DNA from: Gracilimonas sp040877545
Lineage (GTDB): Bacteria; Bacteroidota; Rhodothermia; Balneolales; Balneolaceae
DNA length: 64,000 nucleotides
Assembly: GCA_040877545.1 (NCBI GenBank)
Contig: JBBDNN010000067.1
Coordinates: forward strand, 1-64,000
Reading direction: 5' to 3'
The position numbers were made by a program, and so were the translations under genes. Numbering within the stretch: the stretch's first letter is position 1; every line of letters begins with the position of its first letter. Positions 9,030 through 17,596 of this stretch are shown piece by piece. The notes beneath the pieces were generated by a model that was not told where the DNA came from, ran no database searches, and was given only the letters and a program-made list of their open reading frames with translations.

Positions 9030-9875
9030 TTACTTCTTATGCAGAACCATTTTAAGCAAGTGGGTAAGCTTTTCCTTCATTTCGGTTCTTGAAATAATAA
9101 AATCCAGAAATCCATGCTCAAGTAAATACTCGGCGGTTTGGAATCCTTCGGGTAAATCTCTGCCTATTGTTTGGCGAACAACTCGAGGCCCTGCAAAAGC
9201 GATCAAAGATCCTGGTTCTGCTACATTAAAATCACCCAGCATAGCAAAACTGGCAGTAACGCCTCCAGTGGTTGGGTCTGTGAGATAAGAGATATAGGGC
9301 ACTTTAGCCTCTTCGAGCTGGGCAAGTTTTGCGGATGTTTTAGCCATCTGCATCAAACTTAGCACACTTTCCATCATGCGGGCGCCCCCTGTTTGAGAAA
9401 TGATGATAAGCGGGATTTTATGCTCCCGGGCATGATCAATGGCAATACCCAGACGTTCGCCTACTACCGACCCCATACTGCCGCCGATAAAACTAAAATC
9501 CATGGAAGCGACCACAATATCCAGGCCGCTCATTTTTCCTACACCCACACGGACGGCATCAGATAATCCCGTTTTCTTCTGCGTTTCTTTTAAGCGGTCT
9601 TTGTATTTCTTGCGGTCTTCAAATCCAAGAGGATCAGTAGGTAAAATGTCTGCACCAATTTCCTTGAATTTCCCCTTATCAAACAGGATGGAAAAATACT
9701 CTTCACTCCCAACTCTGAAATGATAACCACTTAGCGGATCTACATACAAATTGTCTTCCAGCTCTCTTTTATGGATGGTTTCTCCGGTGGTTGGAACTTT
9801 AATCCAAACCCCTTCCGGCATTTCCTTTTTGGTTTCAGTTTGTATGTTATCGTCTTTTCTTTTAAACCAGGACAT
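9030..9875 (-). CDS. accD: Acetyl-CoA carboxylase carboxyltransferase subunit beta, zinc-ribbon cysteines absent
   Basis: 281 residues. The crotonase-like carboxyltransferase core is clear (FIGGSMGSVVGER, ISQTGGARMMESVLSLMQM, TDPTTGGVTASFAMLGD, FAGPRVVRQTIG). With AccA it transfers the carboxyl group from biotin to acetyl-CoA, the first step of fatty acid synthesis. The N-terminal zinc ribbon normally has two CxxC pairs; here the aligned stretch EGVWIKVPTTGETIHKRELE and the next 12 residues contain no cysteine, and neither does the rest of the protein. I recall the same loss in flavobacterial AccD, so it is probably lineage-specific. accA is not in the window. It is separated from obg by 132 bp and from the upstream gene by a terminator. 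Confidence 0.95.
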   Translation of the reverse strand: MSWFKRKDDNIQTETKKEMPEGVWIKVPTTGETIHKRELEDNLYVDPLSGYHFRVGSEEYFSILFDKGKFKEIGADILPTDPLGFEDRKKYKDRLKETQKKTGLSDAVRVGVGKMSGLDIVVASMDFSFIGGSMGSVVGERLGIAIDHAREHKIPLIIISQTGGARMMESVLSLMQMAKTSAKLAQLEEAKVPYISYLTDPTTGGVTASFAMLGDFNVAEPGSLIAFAGPRVVRQTIGRDLPEGFQTAEYLLEHGFLDFIISRTEMKEKLTHLLKMVLHKK

Positions 9876-9961
9876 AAAATATTTTTGGTTTTTTTCGGAT
9901 GCCTAAAATAAAGATTCTCCCGCTTAAATCGGAATCTGTTTTGCGGGATTTGAATCTGCAT

Positions 9962-9991
9962 AAAAAAAGAGGCGCCTTATAAAACACCTCT
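9962..9991 (-). terminator. Rho-independent terminator closing the trp-DUF4837 transcript
   Basis: On the minus strand AGAGGTG (9985-9991) pairs with CGCCTCT (9968-9974) around a ten-base loop and is followed by a run of T (plus-strand A run 9962-9968). It lies 18 bp past the stop of the DUF4837 gene and before accD, so it marks the end of the tryptophan operon. Confidence 0.85.
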
Positions 9992-10008
9992 GTTATTTCT
10001 AAGATTTA

Positions 10009-11118
10009 TCAGGATTCAGGACCTGGATCTGGCTCACCTGTCCAGGTTGAATCCGATTCAAAAGTGCGACCCATTGCTCTGAATTGGCGAACAAAAGGAA
10101 GTTTTTCCCGGACCGATGGAGCAAACTGTGAATATTCAACCATAAACAGACGTTCTGTATCCGGATCATAATAGGTGAAATTCACAAAAGGCCCACCCAT
10201 GGCTCCATTTATCATGTGCCAGGTTCCCCTGGTTTCATAAGCAATCAACCGTTCTTTTTGGAAACTGTTGGTAATTACCGGCCTTTGAGCAGGACTTTCA
10301 TAATAGGTATTCACGTACATCGAATCTCTGGTGCCTTTTATAAACTGCTGAGAAAGTGAATCTCTGGTGCTGTTGATCCAATCGTTATCAATAAAGGAAA
10401 TATCCTTAACATCATCCTGCCACCAAACCCACATCCAGCGATCGTTTTGAGGAAGGAATCGACGGTAACTGATAAAGTTAAGGGTATCGATATTTTTTAT
10501 ATAATCATGCTGAATGCGGACTTTAAACCCATGATTCTCCCAAAGCGAATCGGAATATTGAACCTGCTCTTTCATTTCGTACACGAAATATTCCCAGCGT
10601 TTTAATTCCTTTTCAAGCAAATTATTAACCAGGATTTCATCTGTATTCCTGATTTTCTGTGCCAGGGCAGAATCTGAAGTTGAAGTCAAAATCAACACAT
10701 ACTGATCCCGATACCATTGATCCTCTACCGGAAAGGCAAAACTTTCACCGGCTCTCACTCGTTCTTCCACAGTTTCATCTAAAAAACCCCTAACCTGACG
10801 GGCAGTGTTAGTTTCTTCATCAATGGGTGCTGCAAAAATGATATTTTTTTGTTTTTTAAGGCGATCAAGCTGATCCTGAGATCGAAATGAGGTGAAGGTA
10901 AGGTCATAAGATGGCTCAGCATTGGGAACGGTAAATACTAACTTACCGAAAGTTTCCCGAATGGCATCAGCTGTTTCACTTTCAAAATTAGTGGAATCCA
11001 TAATAACTACTACATCTCTGGTATTTCCGCTGGCAAGTTCTCTATAGTCGCCATTACAGGCAGTAAATAAAAAAGCGAATGCTGCAGCAATTATTGATAA
11101 GAATTTAAAACGTTTCAT
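10009..11118 (-). CDS. DUF4837 family lipoprotein
   Basis: 369 residues. The N-terminus is a lipoprotein signal: KR, a hydrophobic core and the lipobox FTAC with C21 as the acylated residue. The mature part (VVVIMDSTNFESETADAIRE; ARGTWHMINGAMGG-type block near residue 300, with FVNFTYYDPDTERLFMVEYS) matches the DUF4837 family of Bacteroidota-type bacteria, whose function is unknown. It is the last gene of the trp operon, 5 bp after trpA, and is followed by a terminator. Its placement looks like co-transcription rather than a shared pathway. Confidence 0.85.
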   Translation of the reverse strand: MKRFKFLSIIAAAFAFLFTACNGDYRELASGNTRDVVVIMDSTNFESETADAIRETFGKLVFTVPNAEPSYDLTFTSFRSQDQLDRLKKQKNIIFAAPIDEETNTARQVRGFLDETVEERVRAGESFAFPVEDQWYRDQYVLILTSTSDSALAQKIRNTDEILVNNLLEKELKRWEYFVYEMKEQVQYSDSLWENHGFKVRIQHDYIKNIDTLNFISYRRFLPQNDRWMWVWWQDDVKDISFIDNDWINSTRDSLSQQFIKGTRDSMYVNTYYESPAQRPVITNSFQKERLIAYETRGTWHMINGAMGGPFVNFTYYDPDTERLFMVEYSQFAPSVREKLPFVRQFRAMGRTFESDSTWTGEPDPGPES

Positions 11119-11123
11119 TTTAT

Positions 11124-11921
11124 TTATTTTCCGAATTTAAGTGTATGAACAAAAGAGAATATCTGGGATTGCCATCCATCCTCCGGATAGTTTTCTTTAA
11201 TATTATTAATTAAGGCACTTCCAACTATAAAACCATCGGCAATTGATGTTACATCTATTGCATCTTTATGGGTTTTAATCCCGAAGCCCACCATTACCGG
11301 ATTTTGAGTGATGTTTTGCTTTACACGAGAGATAAAGCGGCTAACAGACTTCGAGACTTCTTCACCTTCACGAGCACCTGTAACGCCGGTTACTGAAACG
11401 CAGTATACAAATCCGGTTGATTTTTCATCGGCTAACTTCATGCGTTCATCCGACGTATTTGGTGCTACAAGATAAATCAGGGACAAATTAGATGTTTTGG
11501 CTTTTTCCCCAATCATCCCGCCTTCTTCAATGGGAATATCAGGGATAATTAAACCATCCACGCCGGCTGCTTTTGCTTGCTGGCAGAATTTATCAACCCC
11601 AAACCTCAATATCGGGTTCATATATCCCATAAGGATAATGGGAATACCCGATTTTTTACGCACCTCTTTCACCATTTCAAAAATCTTAACTATAGTGATT
11701 CCATTATTGATGGCTATATCACTGGAGTATTGAATAGTAGGTCCATCTGCCAGGGGATCACTAAATGGCATTCCCAGTTCAATAATATCGGCACCGTTTT
11801 TTTCGAAGCCCAGAATCAAGTCTACCGTAGATTCCAGATCAGGAAAGCCTGCTGTAATAAACAAACTCATTAGTTTTGAGTCTGCGGATTTTTCTTGGAA
11901 GGTTTTTTGGATTCGGTTCAT
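11124..11921 (-). CDS. trpA: Tryptophan synthase alpha subunit
   Basis: 265 residues, a TIM barrel. It cleaves indole-3-glycerol phosphate to indole and glyceraldehyde 3-phosphate and passes indole to TrpB. Visible signatures are ELGMPFSDPLADGPTIQ (with the catalytic Glu of LGMPFSDP type), ILMGYMNPILRFG, GLIIPDIPIEE (the catalytic Asp loop), VYCVSVTGVTGAR and GFGIKTHKDA. It begins at ATG 11921, 129 bp after trpB, an unusually wide gap for this pair; the spacer contains only a short stem TGATAC/GTATCA. Confidence 0.97.
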   Translation of the reverse strand: MNRIQKTFQEKSADSKLMSLFITAGFPDLESTVDLILGFEKNGADIIELGMPFSDPLADGPTIQYSSDIAINNGITIVKIFEMVKEVRKKSGIPIILMGYMNPILRFGVDKFCQQAKAAGVDGLIIPDIPIEEGGMIGEKAKTSNLSLIYLVAPNTSDERMKLADEKSTGFVYCVSVTGVTGAREGEEVSKSVSRFISRVKQNITQNPVMVGFGIKTHKDAIDVTSIADGFIVGSALINNIKENYPEDGWQSQIFSFVHTLKFGK

Positions 11922-12050
11922 TAAGGCTATTTCTGCTTATCAAATTTTATACAGTTGTTATAAATCCCATCTACCCCTGAATCTTTCTCAATGTGATACT
12001 AGGTGTATCAGATGGTGGATTATATTAATATATCGTCACTCACAGATTAA

Positions 12051-13256
12051 TCACAAATTCTCTGAAATTGTCCCCATATCTTTATCGCCACGACCGGATA
12101 AATTCAAGATTACTATTTCATTCTCTGAGGTTTCAGGCATCAAATTCTCCAGCCATGCAAAAGCGTGTGCAGTTTCGAGGGCGGGAATGATTCCTTCTTT
12201 TTCAGAAAGCAGTTTTACAGCATCCATCGCTTCTGCATCAGTTATGGCATAATATTTCACTCTGCCCAAGTCGTGTAAATGGGAGTGTTCGGGACCTACA
12301 CCGGGGTAATCCAATCCTGCGCTTATGGAATGCGCCAATTCAATTTGCCCTTCCCCACTTTGTAGTAAATAGCTTAAAGAGCCATGTAAAATGCCCGGAC
12401 TTCCTTTAGTTATGGTAGCTGCCGTTTTTCCCGAATCCACTCCTAATCCTGCTGCTTCAATACCAATAATTTGTACGCTTTCATCTTCTATAAAGGGGTA
12501 GAAAAAGCCAATGGCATTCGAGCCGCCGCCTACACAGGCAATCAGGTAATCCGGGTTTCTACCTTCTGCTTTTTGAATTTGGAATTTCACCTCTTCTCCT
12601 ATCACCTCATGAAAGTACCGGACCATCATTGGATATGGGTGCGGACCAACTACCGAGCCTATGATATAGAAAGTATTATCTACATTGGTTACCCAGTCAC
12701 GAATGGCTTCATTAGTGGCATCTTTTAACGTTCTGGAGCCACTGGTTACATTTCGCACTTCCGCGCCGAGCAACCTCATTCGGTCAACATTCAGCTTTTG
12801 GCGGGCCATATCTTCTTCGCCCATATACACAATACATTCCAGCCCAAATTTTGCACAAGCGGTAGCTGTTGCCACCCCATGCTGACCGGCTCCAGTTTCA
12901 GCTATTATTCGCTGTTTTCCCATTCGCCGGGCCAATAACACCTGCCCAATTGCATTGTTAATTTTATGCGCCCCGGTATGACAAAGATCTTCACGTTTCA
13001 GGTAAATTTTTGCCTTGCCATAGTGCTCAGTGAGGCGGTTTGCAAAAGTTAGCTGTGTTGGCCTTCCCACATATTCATTGAGCAGCTTCTTGAAATCCTT
13101 CTGAAAATCCGGATCGTCTTTGGCTTTAAAAAATTCGGATTCCAATTCCTGAATAGCAGGTATTAAAATTTCAGGCACAAATTTTCCACCAAAGTTACCA
13201 TAGTAACCACGAGCATCTGGGAAGGAGTATTTTTTTTGTTTGTTTACAGCAGTCAT
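12051..13256 (-). CDS. trpB: Tryptophan synthase beta subunit
   Basis: 401 residues, PLP-dependent. It condenses indole with serine to tryptophan. The PLP lysine is in HTGAHKINNAIGQ, the phosphate-binding loop in CVGGGSNAIG, and AETGAGQHGVATATA and GPEHSHLHD are further TrpB1 signatures. Length is typical of the TrpA-dependent TrpB1 class. It starts at ATG 13256, 115 bp downstream of trpF; that spacer holds a degenerate repeat (see separate entry). Confidence 0.98.
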   Translation of the reverse strand: MTAVNKQKKYSFPDARGYYGNFGGKFVPEILIPAIQELESEFFKAKDDPDFQKDFKKLLNEYVGRPTQLTFANRLTEHYGKAKIYLKREDLCHTGAHKINNAIGQVLLARRMGKQRIIAETGAGQHGVATATACAKFGLECIVYMGEEDMARQKLNVDRMRLLGAEVRNVTSGSRTLKDATNEAIRDWVTNVDNTFYIIGSVVGPHPYPMMVRYFHEVIGEEVKFQIQKAEGRNPDYLIACVGGGSNAIGFFYPFIEDESVQIIGIEAAGLGVDSGKTAATITKGSPGILHGSLSYLLQSGEGQIELAHSISAGLDYPGVGPEHSHLHDLGRVKYYAITDAEAMDAVKLLSEKEGIIPALETAHAFAWLENLMPETSENEIVILNLSGRGDKDMGTISENL

Positions 13257-13276
13257 TTCTAAAAGAAGTTATAATT

Positions 13277-13365
13277 GGAACGCGGATGATACGGGATTGT
13301 ACGGATGATGGCGGGTTAATTCAGTCTTACCTTTATCCGTGATTATCCGCCAGATCTGCGTTATC
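13277..13365. repeat. Degenerate CGGATAAT/CACGGAT-type repeats in the trpF-trpB spacer
   Basis: The spacer contains repeated, partly inverted variants of one short word: AACGCGGATGATACGGG and ACGGATGATGGCGGG on the left, ATCCGTGATTATCCGCC and ATCTGCGTTATC on the right. They have the look of the small interspersed CGGAT-rich repeats found between genes of many bacteria, but I cannot confirm copy number. It lies in the transcribed part of the trp operon and could fold into RNA stems. Confidence 0.5.
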
Positions 13366-13371
13366 AGTGTT

Positions 13372-14028
13372 CTATTCATTTTTTTGTAAAGCCCGCATTA
13401 CATCCATCAGTTTTTCTATTTTTCCAAAGTCTTTGAGGCCTGGTTTTTGCTCCAGGCTGCTGGAAATATCCACTGCAAACGGCTGTACTGTTTGAATCGC
13501 TTCTTTGATGTTTTCCACATTCAAACCACCGGATAGGAAAAATGGAATTTCCTCCTCTATTTCCTTCAAAATATCCCAGTCAAAAGTCATACCTGTTCCA
13601 CCCCAAAGTCCGTTTACCTTGGTATCAAAAAGAAGGTGTTTAACTGTGTCAGCATAGCGTACTAATATTTGTTTTAGTAGATAGGGTGCAGTTTCTTCTT
13701 CAATATGGATGACTTTTATAACCGGTTTATTTACTAATGCACAATATTCGGGAGATTCATCTCCATGTAACTGGATAAGGTCAACACCTGTTTCCTTTGC
13801 AATACGATTTACATCATCGAGCGGTTGATTTACAAAAACTCCAACTTTCTTCGGGCCTTCAATCCAATTGATAATGGCCCCAGCCTGGGCGGGTTCTATG
13901 TAACGCGGACTTTTTTCATAAAAGATAAATCCAAGATAATCTGCTAACGCTCCCGCAGAAAAACGGGCATCTTCCAGATTGGTAATCCCACAAATTTTAA
14001 GTTTTGTTCGTTGGTTTGAATCAGTCAT
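13372..14028 (-). CDS. trpF: Phosphoribosylanthranilate isomerase
   Basis: About 218 residues, a TIM barrel that isomerises phosphoribosylanthranilate to CdRP, the substrate of TrpC. Signatures: KLKICGITN (catalytic Cys), DYLGFIFYEKSPRYI, VGVFVNQPLDDV, LIQLHGDESPEYC, LLFDTKVNGLWGGTG (catalytic Asp) and PFFLSGGLNVENI. The frame is open further to a TTG at 14046, but I choose ATG 14028, which overlaps the trpC stop in ATGACTGA and gives the family's usual N-terminus. Confidence 0.95.
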   Translation of the reverse strand: MTDSNQRTKLKICGITNLEDARFSAGALADYLGFIFYEKSPRYIEPAQAGAIINWIEGPKKVGVFVNQPLDDVNRIAKETGVDLIQLHGDESPEYCALVNKPVIKVIHIEEETAPYLLKQILVRYADTVKHLLFDTKVNGLWGGTGMTFDWDILKEIEEEIPFFLSGGLNVENIKEAIQTVQPFAVDISSSLEQKPGLKDFGKIEKLMDVMRALQKNE

Positions 14029-14839
14029 TATCCTGTAATTTTTCAAATGCTTCTTCTGCGTTCTCCAGCAACTCTGTAACTGCTTTTCCCGGATTATCCT
14101 GCCTCATAAAATATTCACCGATCAATGCTGAATGAATTCCTTCTTTTCGAAGCAGAGCCAAGTCCTCACCCGTTGATAATCCACTTTCAGAAACCAAAAT
14201 TGTTCCTTGAGGCGCTTGTTGCAATATCTCAATTCCACGATGCACATCTACTTCAAAATTCTTTAAGTCACGATTATTGACGCCGAGAATATCCACCAAA
14301 CTAAAATTAAGGCGTTCAAAATCATCCTGATTATAACATTCAACGAGTGCCTGTAAACCAAATTCTTTTGTGGCATGAAGTAATTCCTCAAGCTGGCTTC
14401 CATCTGTAATGGCAACAATAATTAACACTGCATCTGCTCCAAATGCCCGTGCTTCTTTTACTTGATAAGGATCTACAATAAAATCTTTTCGAAGCAAGGG
14501 GAGTTGAACTCGCTTCGATACCTGCTCCAGAAATTTTAAATCACCCTTAAAAAATGGCTCATTGGTCAGTACAGAAATAGCTGAGGCTCCACCATCTTCA
14601 TATCTCAATGCAATATTTATCGGGTCAAAATCTTGTCGGATAATTCCTTTTGAGGGAGAAGCTTTTTTAACTTCCGCGATAATGGAAACTTTTTCATTTG
14701 CTGATAATGTTTTACCAAAATCTACTCGCTTTTTTTCGAATTGTTCGAAAGAAGCAAAATCGGTTAAGGAAATCTTTCGTTTTCTTTTTGAAAGATCTGC
14801 GAGTGTTTGGTCTACTATTTCATCAAGAATTGTACTCAT
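14021..14839 (-). CDS. trpC: Indole-3-glycerol phosphate synthase
   Basis: 272 residues, a TIM barrel. It cyclises CdRP to indole-3-glycerol phosphate. Signatures: IIAEVKKASPSKGII (catalytic Lys and Glu region), ISVLTNEPFFKG, LLRKDFIVDPYQV, GADAVLIIVAI, LGVNNRDLKNFEV and LVSESGLST. Its ATG shares one base with the trpD stop (TGATG), and its own stop overlaps the trpF start, so trpD-trpC-trpF are translationally coupled. Confidence 0.97.
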   Translation of the reverse strand: MSTILDEIVDQTLADLSKRKRKISLTDFASFEQFEKKRVDFGKTLSANEKVSIIAEVKKASPSKGIIRQDFDPINIALRYEDGGASAISVLTNEPFFKGDLKFLEQVSKRVQLPLLRKDFIVDPYQVKEARAFGADAVLIIVAITDGSQLEELLHATKEFGLQALVECYNQDDFERLNFSLVDILGVNNRDLKNFEVDVHRGIEILQQAPQGTILVSESGLSTGEDLALLRKEGIHSALIGEYFMRQDNPGKAVTELLENAEEAFEKLQDND

Positions 14840-15879
14840 CAGTATTTAAAAGTCCCCATCGCATCATTTGTGGCATCCACGAAATTGTTGAATAAGCTTC
14901 TGGCTTGGCCGGATTCAAGGCTTTCGACAGCCATTTCTTTTGCTTCTTCTAAAGTGGAGGCTTTGCCGGAAGCTTGAATGGCAAAAAGAGCATTCAACAA
15001 AACAATATTCTTTTGTGCATCCGTTGCTTTATTCGCCATAATATTTTTAAATATTCTGGCGTTTTCTTTCACATTTCCACCTTCCAGTTCCTTCATTTCA
15101 ACTTTCTTAAATCCGATTGATTCCGGATCAAAGACTTTTGGCGTGGAAACAAGGGTATCTTTTAACTCAAATATTTCGGATTGGGATGTTAAACTTACTT
15201 CATCCAGGCCATCATGGGCATTAAAAGTGTAGGCAAATTCAGTTTTCAGGTTTGCTAAAATTCGTGCCATTTTTCCGGCTACATCTTTGCTGTAGGCCCC
15301 GATTACATATCGTTTAACGCCAGCAGGATTTACCATTGGTCCCAAAATATTAAAGAAAGTTCTGAAGCCCAGCGAGCGGCGTGTGGGCATTACATATTTC
15401 ATTGCGGGATGAAACATCGGTGCAAACATAAATGCCATTCCAATTTCCTTAAAAACTTGCTCCACTCCTTCTTTTCCAATCTCAATAGCCGCGCCCAAAT
15501 GCTCCAGAACATCAGCGCTGCCGCATTTACTGGATGCACTACGGTTCCCATGCTTGATTACCGGAACCCCGGCCCCGGCTGTAATAAAAGAAGCAGCAGT
15601 AGAAATATTAAAAGTTCCTGATTTATCCCCGCCTGTTCCAACCAGGTCTATTGCATCTTTAACATCCACATTCACCTTTACAGCTTTACTTCGCATCACT
15701 TTTACAAAGGCAGTGAGTTCTTCAACCGTTTCTCCTTTTAATCTCATTGCAGTTAAGAACGCGGCAATTTGTTCTCCTTCCACTTCCCCGCTCATTATGA
15801 GAGTGAGTGCAGTTTCGGCTTCGGTTTCGGTTAGATTTTCAGAGAATGATAGTGTACCTAATATTTGCTTGAAATCCAT
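14839..15879 (-). CDS. trpD: Anthranilate phosphoribosyltransferase
   Basis: 346 residues. It joins anthranilate to PRPP. The glycine-rich PRPP loop VGTGGDKSGTFNIST, KHGNRSASSKCGSADVLE and the PTRRSLGFRTFFNILGPMVNP segment are diagnostic. It is a stand-alone enzyme, not fused to TrpG. The start ATG 15879 overlaps the trpG stop by one base (TAATG). Confidence 0.97.
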   Translation of the reverse strand: MDFKQILGTLSFSENLTETEAETALTLIMSGEVEGEQIAAFLTAMRLKGETVEELTAFVKVMRSKAVKVNVDVKDAIDLVGTGGDKSGTFNISTAASFITAGAGVPVIKHGNRSASSKCGSADVLEHLGAAIEIGKEGVEQVFKEIGMAFMFAPMFHPAMKYVMPTRRSLGFRTFFNILGPMVNPAGVKRYVIGAYSKDVAGKMARILANLKTEFAYTFNAHDGLDEVSLTSQSEIFELKDTLVSTPKVFDPESIGFKKVEMKELEGGNVKENARIFKNIMANKATDAQKNIVLLNALFAIQASGKASTLEEAKEMAVESLESGQARSLFNNFVDATNDAMGTFKY

Positions 15880-16442
15880 TATTGCTGTAACCAGTTTAAT
15901 ATTATTTTTGGCCCTTCTGTGGTAAGAATGCTTTCAGGATGAAATTGTATTCCCTCGATCCGGAATTTTTTATGGCGAACTCCCTGAATCACTCCGTCAT
16001 CCGAGGTCGCGGTAACTTCGAGTACGTCAGGAATAGCATCAGGATCTAAAACCAGGGAATGATACCGTGTAGCTATAAAATCTCGTTCTATATTTGAAAA
16101 GACGGATTTTCCATCGTGTGATACCTTGGACACCTTGCCGTGCATTAGCTTAGGAGCATGAATAACTTTCCCGCCGAATACTTCCCCAATCGCCTGATGC
16201 CCCAGGCAAACTCCCAAAACCGGAATTTTCTCGCCCAGCATTTTTATGACTTCCTCGGTAACTCCCGCCTCATGCGGCCGACCCGGACCCGGTGAAATCA
16301 GAATTTTTGTGGGATTAAATTCTTTGATCTGCTCCACCGTCATCGCATCATTTCGGATTACTTTATAATCTTCTGTCTCGGCTGCAACCAAATGAACGAG
16401 GTTATAGGTGAAAGAGTCGTAATTGTCGATTATAAGGATCAC
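15879..16442 (-). CDS. trpG: Anthranilate synthase glutamine amidotransferase component (TrpG/PabA)
   Basis: 187 residues, class I glutamine amidotransferase. It releases ammonia from glutamine for TrpE. The catalytic Cys is in VLGVCLGHQAIGEVFGG, with the His/Glu pair in GIQFHPESILT; the start IIDNYDSFTYNLVH is typical of TrpG/PabA. The start codon is GTG 16442. It sits 161 bp after trpS, the widest gap in the front half of the operon. A dual role in folate synthesis (PabA) is possible and cannot be excluded from sequence. Confidence 0.95.
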   Translation of the reverse strand: MILIIDNYDSFTYNLVHLVAAETEDYKVIRNDAMTVEQIKEFNPTKILISPGPGRPHEAGVTEEVIKMLGEKIPVLGVCLGHQAIGEVFGGKVIHAPKLMHGKVSKVSHDGKSVFSNIERDFIATRYHSLVLDPDAIPDVLEVTATSDDGVIQGVRHKKFRIEGIQFHPESILTTEGPKIILNWLQQ

Positions 16443-16603
16443 AGATTAGTGGGCTTTAGGAATTGCGCAGATGCTTTTTTAGTCTGCGGTTTTTGTCGAG
16501 CATAAATTACGAAGATTTCGTTGATTATGGATTTTTCGCTGAAGCTCAAAAATGGCACTCTAAAATTATTATCTAAATTTTTGTTTATCAATATTCAGCG
16601 AAA

Positions 16604-17596
16604 TCAGTGATCGAAATGGCGAACAATACCTGCCACTTCCCTAATGGGCTCCATCACTTCTTCTGCTCGTTTTCGGGCTTTTTTTCCACCTTCTTGCAAT
16701 ACATCATGGACATAATCTAAATTTTGCGCCAGCTTCTTACGTTGTTCGCGGGCATCGGCAAAATAATCTTCAATCATAGATAGCAATTCTTTTTTGGCAT
16801 GGCCATAGCCATATCCGCCAGCACGATAGTTAGCTGCGATTTCTTCCCGCTTTTCTTTATCAGCGAAAAGTTTTATCAGAGCAAACACATTATCTGTCTC
16901 GGGATCTTTGGGATCTTCCAGAGCAGCTGAATCGGTTTCAATGGCCATTATCCGTTTTTTGAGTGCTTTACCTTCTGCGAAAATATTGATGGTGTTATTG
17001 TAACTCTTGCTCATTTTCCGTCCGTCAATTCCCGGAACTATGGCAACCGATTTCACTATATGGGCATCTGGAATTTTTAAAAATTCACCGCCAAATTTAT
17101 GATTGAATTTACCGGCCAAATCGCGTGTGATTTCAATATTCTGTTTTTGATCTTCCCCAACTGGAACTACATCCGAGTGATAAATCAGGATGTCAGCAGC
17201 TTGTAAAATTGGATAGGTAAAAAGGCCGATGTTTGGTTTCAATCCTGACGCTACTTTGTCTTTATAGGCCACTCCTTTTTCCATCATACTTACCGGAGCT
17301 AACGTTCCTAAAATCCAGGCAAGTTCAGTTACCTGGGGCACATCAGACTGTGCAAAAAAAGTGGATTTTTTGGGATCAAGCCCAAGTGCCAAATAATCGA
17401 GTGTTACATCGATGGTGTTTTGTCGAAGTTCATTTCCGTCATCAAGAGAAGTCAGGGAGTGATAATTGGCAATGAAATAAAAAGCATCTCCCTGCTCCTG
17501 CATGGAAATGTGCTGGCGGAGCGCTCCAAAATAATTCCCGATATGAAGCTTGCCAGAGGGCTGAATTCCTGATAGTATGGTTTTTTTCTTAGTCAT
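16604..17596 (-). CDS. trpS: Tryptophanyl-tRNA synthetase
   Basis: 330 residues, class Ic aminoacyl-tRNA synthetase charging tRNA-Trp. The HIGH-type motif is PSGKLHIGNYFGAL, and the KMSKS motif is intact in GRKMSKSYNNTI. Length is standard. Its ATG overlaps the trpE stop in ATGA, so it is the second gene of the tryptophan operon and lies behind the attenuator. Placing trpS under a Trp-codon attenuator makes sense because the circuit senses charged tRNA-Trp, which this enzyme makes. Confidence 0.97.
   Translation of the reverse strand: MTKKKTILSGIQPSGKLHIGNYFGALRQHISMQEQGDAFYFIANYHSLTSLDDGNELRQNTIDVTLDYLALGLDPKKSTFFAQSDVPQVTELAWILGTLAPVSMMEKGVAYKDKVASGLKPNIGLFTYPILQAADILIYHSDVVPVGEDQKQNIEITRDLAGKFNHKFGGEFLKIPDAHIVKSVAIVPGIDGRKMSKSYNNTINIFAEGKALKKRIMAIETDSAALEDPKDPETDNVFALIKLFADKEKREEIAANYRAGGYGYGHAKKELLSMIEDYFADAREQRKKLAQNLDYVHDVLQEGGKKARKRAEEVMEPIREVAGIVRHFDH

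Noticed and set aside
13372..14046. trpF starting at TTG 14046
   Set aside because: An ATG at 14028 overlaps the trpC stop and gives the family's usual N-terminus, so the longer form is unlikely.
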